64,000 nt of DNA from Sphingomonas naphthae (GTDB lineage: Bacteria > Pseudomonadota > Alphaproteobacteria > Sphingomonadales > Sphingomonadaceae), in contig NZ_CP117411.1 of assembly GCF_028607085.1 (NCBI RefSeq), positions 3,100,001-3,164,000 on the forward strand, in the 5' to 3' direction. Positions 39,424 to 48,702 of this stretch are shown in pieces (within the stretch, counting starts at the first letter, position 1; every line of letters starts with the position of its first letter). The notes beneath the pieces were generated by a model. It worked only from the letters and a program-made list of their open reading frames with translations. It did not search any database and was not told where the DNA came from. Position numbers and translations under genes: made by a program.

Positions 39424-40260
39424 TTACCTCTTCTTCTTCGCGTGACGCGAACGGATGATCATCTTGTCGGTCGACTTGTTCGACCGCGTGCGAGCGCCCT
39501 TGGTCGGCTTGCCCCACGGCGTGACCGGGTGACGGCCGCCCGAGGTCCGGCCTTCACCACCGCCGTGCGGATGGTCGACCGGGTTCTTGGCGACGCCGCG
39601 CGTCAGCGGGCGCTTGCCGAGCCAGCGGTTGCGACCGGCCTTGGCGAGGTTCTGGTTGGCGTTGTCGGGGTTCGACACCGCGCCGACCGTGCACATGCAG
39701 TCCGACCGGATGTAGCGCTGCTCGCCCGAATTCAGGCGAACCATCACCATGCCCTTGTCGCGACCGACGACCTGCACATAGGTGCCGGCCGCACGCGCGA
39801 TCTGACCGCCCTTGCCGGGCTTCATCTCGACGTTGTGGACGATCGTGCCGACCGGAGCCTGGCCGATTTCCATCGCATTGCCCGGCTTCACGTCCGTCTT
39901 CTTGCCCGCGACGACGACGTCGCCGGCGGCCAGACGCTGCGGCGCCAGAATGTAAGACAGCTCGCCGTCCTCATACTTCACCAGCGCGATGAAGGCCGAG
40001 CGGTTGGGGTCGTACTCAAGACGCTCGACGGTGGCCGGCTGGTCCCACTTGCGACGCTTGAAGTCGACGAAGCGGTACTTCTGCTTGTGGCCGCCGGCGA
40101 TGCCGCGAGCCGTGGCATGGCCCTGGTTGTTGCGGCCGCCCGACTTGCGCTTGCCCTCGACGAGCGCCTTGACCGGCTTGCCCTTCCACAGGCCGGTCCG
40201 ATCCACGAGGATCAGGCCGCGGCGTGCCGGGCTGGTCGGATTATAATGCTTCAGCGCCAT
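39424..40260 (-). CDS. rplB: 50S ribosomal protein L2
   Basis: 278 residues. [48 protein letters not shown] and the signature [21 protein letters not shown] with the His needed for peptidyl transfer support are all present. It is 4 bases from rplW. Confidence 0.98.
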   Translation of the reverse strand: MALKHYNPTSPARRGLILVDRTGLWKGKPVKALVEGKRKSGGRNNQGHATARGIAGGHKQKYRFVDFKRRKWDQPATVERLEYDPNRSAFIALVKYEDGELSYILAPQRLAAGDVVVAGKKTDVKPGNAMEIGQAPVGTIVHNVEMKPGKGGQIARAAGTYVQVVGRDKGMVMVRLNSGEQRYIRSDCMCTVGAVSNPDNANQNLAKAGRNRWLGKRPLTRGVAKNPVDHPHGGGEGRTSGGRHPVTPWGKPTKGARTRSNKSTDKMIIRSRHAKKKR

Positions 40261-40264
40261 GGCG

Positions 40265-40579
40265 TCAGATTCCCGTCGTCACGTCGATCGACTGACCGTC
40301 GGCCAGCGTCACAATCGCCTTCTTCACGTCCGAGCGCTTGTAGGGGGCACCCTTCCAGCGCTTGGTCTTGCCCTTGGTCACCATCGTGTTCACGCCCGTC
40401 ACCGAGACGTTGAACAGCGCTTCGACCGCGGCCTTGATCTCCGGCTTGGTGGCGTCGCCCGCCACCTTGAAGACGACCGCGTTATGCTCGGAGAGCAGGG
40501 TCGACTTCTCGGTGATGTGGGGCGCGAGCACCACGTCGTAATGGCGGTTATCCACCGCGCCTGCCTGCTTCTTAGCCAT
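40265..40579 (-). CDS. rplW: 50S ribosomal protein L23
   Basis: 104 residues. [42 protein letters not shown] and the extended loop [26 protein letters not shown] are typical. It docks trigger factor and SRP at the tunnel exit. It overlaps rplD by 8 bases. Confidence 0.97.
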   Translation of the reverse strand: MAKKQAGAVDNRHYDVVLAPHITEKSTLLSEHNAVVFKVAGDATKPEIKAAVEALFNVSVTGVNTMVTKGKTKRWKGAPYKRSDVKKAIVTLADGQSIDVTTGI

Positions 40580-41198
40580 TGAAGCGCGCCTCCAGCTTTT
40601 CGACGGCCGCGCGCGTCAGCACCAGCGTGTCGCTCTTCAGGATGTCGTAGACGTTGGCGCCGACTGCCGGGAGCAGGTTGACGCCCTTGAGGTTGCTCGA
40701 AGCGCGAGCGAAGCTCACGTTCAGCGCGTCGCCGTCGATCACCAGCGCCTTCGCGCCGAAACCGAGCTTGGCGAGCTGCGCCGACAGGGCCTTGGTCTTG
40801 CCTTCGGCCACGTCGAGCGCGTCGACCACGATCAGGCTGCCGTCCGCGACCTTCGCCGACAGCGCCATCTTGAGGCCCAGCGCGCGAACCTTCTTGTTCA
40901 GCGACGGGTTGAAATCGCGGAGGCGGGCGCCGTGCGCCTTACCACCGCCGATGAACACCGGAGCGCGGCGATCACCGTGACGAGCGGCGCCGCCGCCCTT
41001 CTGGTTGCCGAGCTTCTTGCCCGAGCGCGCCACGTCGGCCCGCTCGCGGGTCGGACGGGCGGTGCCGCGGCGCTTTTCGAGCTGCCACGTCACGACGCGG
41101 TGAAGGATGTCGGCACGCGGCTCAACGCCGAACACCGCATCGTTAAGCTCGATCTCGCCGCTACCGGCTGCATCGAGGGTCTGAACCTGAACCTTCAT
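40572..41198 (-). CDS. rplD: 50S ribosomal protein L4
   Basis: 208 residues. The tunnel loop [41 protein letters not shown] is diagnostic. In E. coli L4 also represses its own S10 operon by attenuation; here a terminator-like hairpin lies ahead of rplC, but no link is proven. Confidence 0.97.
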   Translation of the reverse strand: MKVQVQTLDAAGSGEIELNDAVFGVEPRADILHRVVTWQLEKRRGTARPTRERADVARSGKKLGNQKGGGAARHGDRRAPVFIGGGKAHGARLRDFNPSLNKKVRALGLKMALSAKVADGSLIVVDALDVAEGKTKALSAQLAKLGFGAKALVIDGDALNVSFARASSNLKGVNLLPAVGANVYDILKSDTLVLTRAAVEKLEARFNG

Positions 41199-41200
41199 CT

Positions 41201-42079
41201 TCAGCCCTCCTGGCCGTCGGTTTCGGTGGGCTTCACGTCGGCCGCGTCGGCAGCCTCGGTGGACGCGATCGCCTGATCGGCGGCAGCGACGCCAGCGGCG
41301 ACTTCCTCGGCGCCCGGAAGCGCGGGGATTTCGTGGACGGCAGCGGCCTCGACCATGCCGGGCGCGGCTTCCTCATGATGCTCGACAGCCGGCGTATGCT
41401 CGGTGGCGACGCGCAGGCCGGCGGGGTACGGCAGGCCTTCCGGCGCCGCGACCTTCACCGCGTCCTTGACCAGCAGCCAGGTGCCCTTCGAACCCGGAAC
41501 CGAGCCCTTCACGAAGAGCAGGTTGCGCTCGGCGTCCGTGCGGACGATCTCGAGGTTCTGCTGGGTGCGCTGACGGTCGCCCATGTGGCCGGCCATCTTC
41601 TTGTTCTTGAAGACCTTGCCCGGATCCTGGCGCTGGCCGGTCGAACCGAGCGAGCGGTGCGAGACCGACACGCCGTGGGTCGCCCGCAGACCACCGAAGT
41701 TCCAACGCTTCATGCCGCCCGCAAAGCCCTTGCCCTGCGTGTGGCCCGAAACGTCGACCAGCTGGCCGGCGATGAAGTGCTCGGCCGACAGTTCGGCGCC
41801 GACGTCGAGGAGGTTGTCCTCCGACACGCGGAACTCGAACAGCACCGCCTTGGGCTCGACTTCGGCCTTGCCGAAGTGACCGCGCTGCGGCTTGGCGACA
41901 TTCTTCGCCTTGGCGGTGCCGGCGCCGAGCTGAACCGCGACGTAACCGTCGTTGGCCGCTTCCTTGCGCGAAACCACCTGGACATTGTCGAGCTGCAGCA
42001 CGGTGACGGGCACATGGCGCCCGTCTTCCTGGAACAGCCGGGTCATCCCCATCTTCTTCGCGATCACGCCAGTGCGCAT
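41201..42079 (-). CDS. rplC: 50S ribosomal protein L3 with long acidic C-terminal tail
   Basis: 292 residues against 209 in E. coli. The core runs to about residue 222 and is normal: [100 protein letters not shown]. After this come 70 Ala/Glu-rich residues ([20 protein letters not shown]...[13 protein letters not shown]), probably disordered. Ribosome site AAGGA before ATG 42079. It is preceded by a 310-base gap from rpsJ. Confidence 0.96.
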   Translation of the reverse strand: MRTGVIAKKMGMTRLFQEDGRHVPVTVLQLDNVQVVSRKEAANDGYVAVQLGAGTAKAKNVAKPQRGHFGKAEVEPKAVLFEFRVSEDNLLDVGAELSAEHFIAGQLVDVSGHTQGKGFAGGMKRWNFGGLRATHGVSVSHRSLGSTGQRQDPGKVFKNKKMAGHMGDRQRTQQNLEIVRTDAERNLLFVKGSVPGSKGTWLLVKDAVKVAAPEGLPYPAGLRVATEHTPAVEHHEEAAPGMVEAAAVHEIPALPGAEEVAAGVAAADQAIASTEAADAADVKPTETDGQEG

Positions 42080-42389
42080 GATCTAATTCCTTCCCAAACA
42101 GAGGCTCCCGGTTGCCGGGAGCTTGCCAACGAAAAAGGCCCCGGATCACCGGAGCCCCAGCCCTTTACGATACGCCCCCGCCCGGGCCGGATGATCGCCA
42201 TTGCCGTGGGAAACCCCACGGAAACGATGATAGCGGGGACGCAGACAACGGCGCTTCCCGGAGGAAGTCTATCCGTTCGGTATCCCTTGCTTTCCCTGGC
42301 TTCGTCGCGTGGCAACCTTCTGCGAAGGGCCTCGGCGGGAAGCGAAAGCGCCGGCGCGGGAATCACCCTGCGCCAGCGGAGACGGGCCT
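42080..42389 (-). other. 310-base untranslated gap between rpsJ and rplC
   Basis: No ORF on either strand looks real. Its minus-strand RNA contains a terminator-like hairpin (42132-42156) and a second perfect hairpin, GCTCCCGG-TTG-CCGGGAGC (42104-42122), both close to rplC. Further upstream I see no good -35/-10 pair; inverted bits such as GTGGGGTTTCCCAC around 42208 are short. A leader-type regulatory region is the natural reading. Confidence 0.6.
42132..42156 (-). terminator. Intrinsic terminator or attenuator between rpsJ and rplC
   Basis: On minus-strand RNA GGCUCCGG-UGAU-CCGGGGCC forms an 8-bp stem with one G-U pair, followed at once by UUUUU (42136-42132). It lies 53 bases before the rplC start, so complete termination would cut off the whole S10-spc-alpha series unless a promoter lies inside the gap; partial read-through (attenuation) is likely. 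Confidence 0.75.
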
Positions 42390-42698
42390 TTACGCCAGTT
42401 TGATCTCAACATCAACACCCGCTGCGAGGTCGAGCTTCATCAGCGCGTCGACGGTCTGCGGGGTGGGCTGAACGATGTCCAGCAGGCGCTTGTAGGTGCG
42501 CACCTCGAACTGCTCGCGCGACTTCTTGTCGATGTGAGGGCCACGGTTGACCGTGAACTTCTCGATGCGCGTGGGCAGCGGGATAGGGCCACGGATGAGA
42601 GCGCCGGTGCGGCGCGCGGTGTTGGCGATCTCGCCGGTCGCCTGATCGAGCACGCGGTGATCAAAGGCCTTGAGGCGGATGCGGATATTGCTGTCCAT
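42390..42698 (-). CDS. rpsJ: 30S ribosomal protein S10
   Basis: 102 residues. [20 protein letters not shown], then [63 protein letters not shown]10 doubles as transcription antitermination factor NusE. It lies 125 bases after tuf, past a hairpin, and 310 bases before rplC. Confidence 0.97.
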   Translation of the reverse strand: MDSNIRIRLKAFDHRVLDQATGEIANTARRTGALIRGPIPLPTRIEKFTVNRGPHIDKKSREQFEVRTYKRLLDIVQPTPQTVDALMKLDLAAGVDVEIKLA

Positions 42699-42779
42699 GG
42701 TGTCCTACCGATTTGAAAGAGCCGTGCTTCCGGCCGGTCCCCCTGAAGGGTGCGGGCCACAAGGAAGCGGAAAAGCGAA

Positions 42780-42813
42780 GGCCGCCCGCTCCCCTACTGG
42801 GAAGCGGGCGGCC
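42780..42813 (-). terminator. Hairpin between tuf and rpsJ
   Basis: GGCCGCCCGCT (42780-42790) and AGCGGGCGGCC (42803-42813) form a perfect 11-bp stem, 10 bases after the tuf stop, followed on the minus strand by TTCGCTTTTCC. It looks like a moderately good terminator separating the str from the S10 part. Confidence 0.7.
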
Positions 42814-42823
42814 GGTTACGCGA

Positions 42824-44014
42824 TTACTTGGAGATCGACGCCACGACGCCGGCGCCGACGGTGCGGCCACCCTCACGGATGGAGAAGCGCAGGCCCTCCT
42901 CCATGGCGATCGGGGCGATCAGCTTCACGCCGAGCTGGATGTTGTCGCCGGGCATGACCATCTCGGTGCCCTCGGGCAGCTCGACGGTGCCGGTGACGTC
43001 CGTGGTGCGGAAGTAGAACTGCGGGCGGTAGTTGGCGAAGAACGGCGTGTGACGGCCACCCTCTTCCTTCGACAGCACGTAGACTTCCGACGAGAAGTCG
43101 GTGTGCGGCTTGATCGAGCCCGGCTTGCAGAGAACCTGGCCACGCTCGACCTCTTCGCGGCCGACGCCACGGATCAGCGCGCCGATGTTGTCGCCGGCCT
43201 GGCCCGAGTCGAGCAGCTTGCGGAACATCTCGACGCCGGTGACGACGGTCTTGCGGGTGTCCTTGAGGCCGACGATCTCGACTTCCTCGCCCACCTTGAC
43301 CTGGCCGGTCTCGACGCGGCCGGTGACGACGGTGCCGCGACCCGAGATCGAGAACACGTCTTCGATCGGCATCAGGAACGGCTTGTCGAGCGGACGCTCC
43401 GGCTGCGGGATGAACTCGTCCACGGCGGCCATCAGCTTGAGAACGGCGTCATGGCCGATCTCCGGCTTGGTGCCGTTGAGCGCGCACACCGCCGAACCGG
43501 CGATCACGGGGATGTTGTCGCCGTCGAAGTCATACGACGACAGCAACTCGCGGATTTCCAGCTCGACCAGCTCGAGGATCTCGGCGTCGTCGACCAGATC
43601 GACCTTGTTCATGAACACGACGAGCTGCGGCACGCCGACCTGGCGGGCGAGCAGGATGTGCTCGCGGGTCTGCGGCATCGGGCCGTCGGTCGCGGAGACG
43701 ACGAGGATGCCGCCGTCCATCTGCGCGGCGCCGGTGATCATGTTCTTCACATAATCGGCGTGGCCCGGGCAATCGACGTGCGCGTAGTGGCGGTTGGTCG
43801 TCTCATACTCGACGTGCGCGGTCGAGATGGTGATGCCGCGCTCGCGCTCCTCGGGAGCCTTGTCGATGTTGGCATAGTCGACGAACGTGGCGCCGCCGGT
43901 CTCGGCCAGCACCTTGGTGATGGCGGCCGTGAGCGAGGTCTTGCCATGATCGACGTGACCGATGGTGCCGATGTTGCAGTGCGGCTTGTTCCGCTCGAAC
44001 TTAGCTTTCGCCAT
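42824..44014 (-). CDS. tuf: Elongation factor Tu
   Basis: 396 residues. It delivers aminoacyl-tRNA to the ribosome as a GTPase. G motifs: [24 protein letters not shown]; the switch and domain II/III landmarks ([38 protein letters not shown]) are intact, and the C-terminus [17 protein letters not shown] is typical. A second tuf copy may exist elsewhere, as in many proteobacteria. It is 74 bases after fusA. Confidence 0.98.
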   Translation of the reverse strand: MAKAKFERNKPHCNIGTIGHVDHGKTSLTAAITKVLAETGGATFVDYANIDKAPEERERGITISTAHVEYETTNRHYAHVDCPGHADYVKNMITGAAQMDGGILVVSATDGPMPQTREHILLARQVGVPQLVVFMNKVDLVDDAEILELVELEIRELLSSYDFDGDNIPVIAGSAVCALNGTKPEIGHDAVLKLMAAVDEFIPQPERPLDKPFLMPIEDVFSISGRGTVVTGRVETGQVKVGEEVEIVGLKDTRKTVVTGVEMFRKLLDSGQAGDNIGALIRGVGREEVERGQVLCKPGSIKPHTDFSSEVYVLSKEEGGRHTPFFANYRPQFYFRTTDVTGTVELPEGTEMVMPGDNIQLGVKLIAPIAMEEGLRFSIREGGRTVGAGVVASISK

Positions 44015-44088
44015 TTTGCTACCTTCTCACTTGTCTGATTCGGGCGCGCCCACCCAATGCGGAGGCGCCCATAGCTACAAAAATCGGC

Positions 44089-46185
44089 TTACGCCAGCTT
44101 CGCCTTCACTTCCTCGGCAACGTTCGACGGCACTTCGTCATAATGCGAGAATTGCATCGAATATTGCGCGCGGCCCTGGGTGAACGAGCGGAGCGCGTTC
44201 ACGTAGCCGAACATGTTGGCCAGCGGGACCATCGCGTCCACGGTCTGCGCGTTGCCGCGCGTGTCCGTGCCCTGGATCTGGCCGCGGCGGCTGTTCATGT
44301 CGCCGATGACGTCGCCCAGATAATCCTCCGGGGTGACGACCTCGACCTTCATGACCGGCTCGAGCAGCTTGATGCCCGACTTCTGGGCCGCTTCGCGCAT
44401 CGCGGCGCGGGCCGTGATTTCGAACGCCAGCGCCGACGAGTCGACGTCATGGTAGGCGCCGTCGTACAGCACGATCTCGAAATCGATGATCGGGAAGCCG
44501 ACCAGCGAGCCCGTGGCGGCCGTCTCGCGGAAGCCCTTTTCGATCGCCGGCAGATATTCCTTCGGAATGTTGCCGCCCTTGATCTCATCCTTGAAGATGA
44601 TGCCCGAACCGCGCTCGCCCGGCGTGAGGCGGACCTTCACGCGGCCGAACTGGCCGGTGCCGCCCGACTGCTTCTTGTGGGTATAGTCGATATCGACCGG
44701 CTTCGCGAGATACTCGCGATACGCCACCTGCGGCGCGCCGACGTTCGCCTCGACCTTGAACTCCCGCTTCATGCGGTCGACCAGGATTTCGAGGTGAAGC
44801 TCGCCCATGCCCTTGATGATGGTCTGGCCGCTCTCGGGGTCCGAGGACACGCGGAACGACGGATCCTCGCGCGCCAGGCGGTTGAGCGCGACGCCCATCT
44901 TCTCCTGGTCGGCCTTGGTCTTCGGCTCCACCGACAGCTCGATCACGGGCTCGGGGAATTCCATCCGCTCCAGGATGATCGGCGCGCTGATCGCGCACAG
45001 CGTGTCACCCGTGGTGGTGTCCTTCAGGCCCGCCAGCGCGACGATGTCGCCAGCGAACGCTTCCTGGATGTCCTCGCGGCTGTTGGCGTGCATGAGCAGC
45101 ATGCGGCCAACCTTTTCCTTCTTATCCTTCACCGAATTCTGGACCTGCGACGCCGCCTCGAGCTTGCCCGAATAGATGCGCGCGAAGGTCAGCGTGCCGA
45201 CGAACGGATCGTTCATGATCTTGAACGCCAGCGCCGCGAACGGCTCGGTGTCCGACGAGGGGCGCTCGTCCGGCGTCTCGCCGTCGAGCTTGACGCCCTT
45301 GATCGCCGGCACGTCGAGCGGGCTCGGCAGATAATCGACCACCGCGTCGAGCAGCGGCTGGACGCCCTTGTTCTTGAACGCGGAGCCGCAGACGACCGGC
45401 ACGAACGCCATGCCCAGCGTACCCTTGCGGATCAGCTTCTTCAGGTCGGCGACCGACGGCTCGTTGCCCTCGAGATACGCCTCCATCAGATCGTCGTCCT
45501 GCTCGACGGCCATCTCGATCAGGTCGCTGCGATACTTCGCGGCCTTCTCGGCCAGATCGTCCGGGATCGCCTGATATTCGAACTTCGCGCCCAGCGACTC
45601 CTCGAGCCAGATGATCGCGCGATTCTCGACGAGATCGACGAGGCCCTTGAAGCCGCCCTCGATGCCGATCGGCAGATACAGCACCGCCGGGCGCGCGCCG
45701 AGACGCTCGATGATCGAGTTCACGCAGAAATAGAAATCGGCGCCGGTGCGGTCGAGCTTGTTGATGAAGCACATGCGCGGCACGCCGTACTTGTCGGCCT
45801 GGCGCCACACCGTCTCGGACTGCGGCTCCACGCCGGCAACGCCATCGAAGCACGCCACCGCGCCATCGAGCACGCGCAGCGAACGCTCGACTTCGATGGT
45901 GAAGTCGACGTGGCCGGGGGTGTCGATGATGTTGATGCGATGCTCGGGGCCCTTGCCCTCCTCGGCGCTCCAGAAGCACGTCGTGGCGGCGGAGGTGATG
46001 GTGATGCCCCGCTCCTGCTCCTGCTCCATCCAGTCCATCGTGGCGGTGCCCTCATGGACTTCGCCGATCTTGTAGGACTTGCCGGTGTAATACAGGATAC
46101 GCTCGGTCGTCGTCGTCTTGCCGGCGTCGATGTGCGCCATGATGCCGATGTTACGATAGCGGTCGAGCGGGTGGCTGCGGGCCAT
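44089..46185 (-). CDS. fusA: Elongation factor G
   Basis: 698 residues, translocation GTPase. N-terminal [45 protein letters not shown] and [12 protein letters not shown] motifs, the central domains, and the domain IV loop around [23 protein letters not shown] are present. It lies between rpsG and tuf, the standard str order. The long open frame on the other strand is a shadow. Confidence 0.98.
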   Translation of the reverse strand: MARSHPLDRYRNIGIMAHIDAGKTTTTERILYYTGKSYKIGEVHEGTATMDWMEQEQERGITITSAATTCFWSAEEGKGPEHRINIIDTPGHVDFTIEVERSLRVLDGAVACFDGVAGVEPQSETVWRQADKYGVPRMCFINKLDRTGADFYFCVNSIIERLGARPAVLYLPIGIEGGFKGLVDLVENRAIIWLEESLGAKFEYQAIPDDLAEKAAKYRSDLIEMAVEQDDDLMEAYLEGNEPSVADLKKLIRKGTLGMAFVPVVCGSAFKNKGVQPLLDAVVDYLPSPLDVPAIKGVKLDGETPDERPSSDTEPFAALAFKIMNDPFVGTLTFARIYSGKLEAASQVQNSVKDKKEKVGRMLLMHANSREDIQEAFAGDIVALAGLKDTTTGDTLCAISAPIILERMEFPEPVIELSVEPKTKADQEKMGVALNRLAREDPSFRVSSDPESGQTIIKGMGELHLEILVDRMKREFKVEANVGAPQVAYREYLAKPVDIDYTHKKQSGGTGQFGRVKVRLTPGERGSGIIFKDEIKGGNIPKEYLPAIEKGFRETAATGSLVGFPIIDFEIVLYDGAYHDVDSSALAFEITARAAMREAAQKSGIKLLEPVMKVEVVTPEDYLGDVIGDMNSRRGQIQGTDTRGNAQTVDAMVPLANMFGYVNALRSFTQGRAQYSMQFSHYDEVPSNVAEEVKAKLA

Positions 46186-46296
46186 TTCTGATCTCCGATG
46201 TCGGGAAGCGGGAGAACCCGCGCCCCGGCGATATGGGTAGCGTATGTGACGATTTCGAGTCCCCGCCGCGCCGGGCGGCGGGGACTGAAATCGCTA

Positions 46297-46767
46297 TTAC
46301 CAGCGGTAGTGCGAGAAGGCGCGGTTCGCTTCCGCCATGCGGTGCGTGTCCTCGCGCTTCTTCACGGCGTTGCCGCGATTGTTGGCCGCGTCCATCAGCT
46401 CGCCGGACAGGCGGGCCGACATGGTGCTCTCGCTGCGCGCGCGGGCGGCGGTGATGAGCCAGCGGATCGCCAGAGCCTGCGAACGCTCCGGGCGGACCTC
46501 GACGGGAACCTGGTAGGTCGCGCCGCCGACGCGGCGGCTGCGGACCTCGATGCCCGGCTTGATGTTGTTCAGCGCATCGTGGAACACGCCCAGCGGATCG
46601 CGCTTGGCGCGGGTCTCGACGACCTCGAGCGCGGTGTAGACGATGCCTTCCGCGACCGACTTCTTACCGTCGAGCATCACGGAATTCATGAACTTGGAGA
46701 GCACCTCATCCCCGAACTTGGGATCGGGCAGGATGATGCGCTTTTCGGGACGACGACGACGTGCCAT
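46297..46767 (-). CDS. rpsG: 30S ribosomal protein S7
   Basis: 156 residues. [44 protein letters not shown] and the late [38 protein letters not shown] are diagnostic. S7 nucleates the 30S head and in E. coli represses the str operon. It is 80 bases after rpsL. Confidence 0.97.
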   Translation of the reverse strand: MARRRRPEKRIILPDPKFGDEVLSKFMNSVMLDGKKSVAEGIVYTALEVVETRAKRDPLGVFHDALNNIKPGIEVRSRRVGGATYQVPVEVRPERSQALAIRWLITAARARSESTMSARLSGELMDAANNRGNAVKKREDTHRMAEANRAFSHYRW

Positions 46768-46847
46768 TTCTTCTTACCTTCTCAATGCTTCAGCCTTGGG
46801 GATCGGACAACCGCGCGCCGGCCATGGGGCCGGCGGGGCCGATCGGC

Positions 46848-47219
46848 TTACTTCGGACGCTTGGCGCCGTACTTGGAGCGGGACTGCTTGCGGTTCTTCA
46901 CGCCCTGCGTGTCGAGCACGCCGCGCAGGACGTGGTAGCGCACGCCGGGAAGATCGCGCACACGACCGCCACGGATGAGCACAACCGAATGCTCCTGGAG
47001 GTTGTGGCCTTCGCCCGGGATGTAGGAGATCACTTCGCGCTGGTTCGTCAGGCGAACCTTGGCGACCTTACGGAGCGCCGAGTTCGGCTTCTTCGGGGTC
47101 GTCGTGTAGACGCGGGTGCAAACGCCGCGCTTCTGCGGGTTGGCCTCCATCGCGGGGACCTTCGACTTGGTCTTCTGCAGCTCGCGGCCCTTGCGGACCA
47201 GCTGGTTGATCGTCGGCAT
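46848..47219 (-). CDS. rpsL: 30S ribosomal protein S12
   Basis: 123 residues from ATG 47219. [20 protein letters not shown] at the start. The two streptomycin-sensitive lysine segments are wild-type: [19 protein letters not shown] (Lys42/43 region) and [17 protein letters not shown] (Lys87 position is Arg-Val-Arg here in the usual alignment place). First gene of the superoperon, with a leader of about 165 bases from the predicted promoter. Confidence 0.97.
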   Translation of the reverse strand: MPTINQLVRKGRELQKTKSKVPAMEANPQKRGVCTRVYTTTPKKPNSALRKVAKVRLTNQREVISYIPGEGHNLQEHSVVLIRGGRVRDLPGVRYHVLRGVLDTQGVKNRKQSRSKYGAKRPK

Positions 47220-47555
47220 GAAACTCTTCACCTTTGAAAGTTACTTTGTCGGCACCTGGAACGCGGGCGATTTCCGCGAAATACGAAAGGACCGCGGCGG
47301 CATTCTCTGCCCCCTCGGCCATTCCCCAAGCATCCGGCAATGTTCAAGCGCCACGCATCGATCAGAATGACCGGGCGCGAGCGAGGCGGGCCTATAGCGG
47401 GAGGGCCACGGACGGTCAACAGCAGCGCTGTGCCCGCCTTTCATCCATATCGGATGCGGAACCGGGGGCGGCTCGTGCGTTTGCCGGGATGAATGGTTGC
47501 AAGCGCCCCGACGGAGTCTTCAACCCGCGACGTTGGAGCTTTAGCGACACCGGAC
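47220..47555. other. 336-base divergent gap between rpsL and the glycosyltransferase gene
   Basis: It contains the superoperon promoter at 47391-47419 and, downstream of that on the minus strand, a 5' leader of roughly 165 bases without an obvious ORF or terminator. I cannot name a promoter for the plus-strand glycosyltransferase gene. Confidence 0.6.
47391..47419 (-). promoter_or_regulatory. Sigma-70 promoter of the rpsL (str) superoperon
   Basis: On the minus strand TTGACC (47419-47414), exactly 17 bases, then TATAGG (47396-47391). Both boxes are close to consensus. Transcription would start near 47384, about 165 bases upstream of the rpsL ATG. Confidence 0.78.
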
Positions 47556-48692
47556 ATGACAGTAGCGCGTACCGCCCGCGACTTCCAGGTCGCCCACCTC
47601 ACCCACCGCCCGCCGATCGCGCTGGCGGTGGTGATCCCCACCTTCAACGAGCGCGACAATGTCGCCCCGCTGCTGGAGGCGCTGGAAAATGCGCTGGAGG
47701 GCCGGGTGTGGGAGGCGATCTTCGTCGACGACGCCTCCACCGACGGAACGCCCGAGCGGATCGAGGCGCTCGCGGCGTGGCGCGGCCACGTCCGCCTGAT
47801 CCGCCGCATCGGGCGGCGGGGGCTCTCGTCCGCCATCGTCGAGGGGATGCTGGCGACCGTCGCGCCGGTGGTCGCGGTGATCGATGCCGACATGCAGCAT
47901 GACGAGGCCGCCCTGCCCGCGCTGCACGACGCCATCGCCCGGGACGGCGCCGATATCGCCATCGGCACGCGCTATGCCGGCGCGGGATCGACCGGCGACT
48001 GGGCCGAAAGCCGCGTCGCCGCCAGCCGCCTCGCCACGCGGCTGGCGCGAGTCGCGGTGCGCGCCGAGGTGAGCGATCCGCTCAGCGGCTTCTTCGCCAT
48101 CCGCCGCGACCTGCTGATCGCCACCGCGCCACAGCTGTCCAACGTGGGTTTCAAGATTCTGCTCGACCTGCTCGCCTCGATGCCGGCCGGCCCCCGCATC
48201 GCCGAAGTGCCCTATCGCTTCCGCTGTCGCCACGCCGGCACCAGCAAGCTCGATTCGGCGGTGGCGAGCGAATATCTCCTGCTGCTGGCCGACAAGACGA
48301 TCGGCCGCGTCGTGCCGCCGCGCCTGATCCTGTTCCTGCTGGTCGGCGGCCTGGGGCTGATGCTCCACCTGCTGCTCCTCTCGGCGCTGCTGCGCGCCGG
48401 CCTCGCCTTCGCGACCGGTCAGGCGATCGCGGGCATCGCCGCCATCACCCTCGCCTACACGCTCGACAACGCCTTCACCTATCGCGACCGCCGGCGGAAG
48501 GGCGCGCGCTGGTGGAGGGGTCTCCTCCGCTTCACCGCCGCCTGCGCCATCGGCCTGATCGCCAACGTCGGCCTGGCCGCCACCCTCTACCGGCTCGAAC
48601 CCGTCTGGTGGCTGGCGGGAATCGCCGGGGCCGCTATGGGGGCGGTATGGACCACCGCCGCCACCTCGCTCCTGATCCGGCGCAACCGCTGA
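47556..48692 (+). CDS. Family 2 glycosyltransferase fused to a GtrA-like membrane domain
   Basis: 378 residues from ATG 47556 (an earlier in-frame ATG at 47493 lies in the promoter region). The N-terminal GT2 domain resembles dolichol/undecaprenyl-phosphate mannosyltransferases: AVVIPTFNERDNVAPLL at residues 24-40, VDDASTDGTPERIE, IDADMQHDEAALPAL, SGFFAIRR. The C-terminal third (about 250-375) has four membrane helices of the GtrA type (LFLLVGGLGLMLHLLLLSALL ... TLAYTLDNAFTYRDRR). It likely loads a sugar onto a polyprenyl phosphate at the inner membrane and helps flip it. The GT39-type protein follows after 10 bases, a natural user of such a lipid-linked sugar. Confidence 0.88.
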   Translation: MTVARTARDFQVAHLTHRPPIALAVVIPTFNERDNVAPLLEALENALEGRVWEAIFVDDASTDGTPERIEALAAWRGHVRLIRRIGRRGLSSAIVEGMLATVAPVVAVIDADMQHDEAALPALHDAIARDGADIAIGTRYAGAGSTGDWAESRVAASRLATRLARVAVRAEVSDPLSGFFAIRRDLLIATAPQLSNVGFKILLDLLASMPAGPRIAEVPYRFRCRHAGTSKLDSAVASEYLLLLADKTIGRVVPPRLILFLLVGGLGLMLHLLLLSALLRAGLAFATGQAIAGIAAITLAYTLDNAFTYRDRRRKGARWWRGLLRFTAACAIGLIANVGLAATLYRLEPVWWLAGIAGAAMGAVWTTAATSLLIRRNR

Positions 48693-48702
48693 GCCGACGC
48701 CC

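Noticed and set aside
42699-42823. Separate S10 promoter between tuf and rpsJ
   Set aside because: I found no -35/-10 pair of acceptable quality; only the hairpin is supportable.
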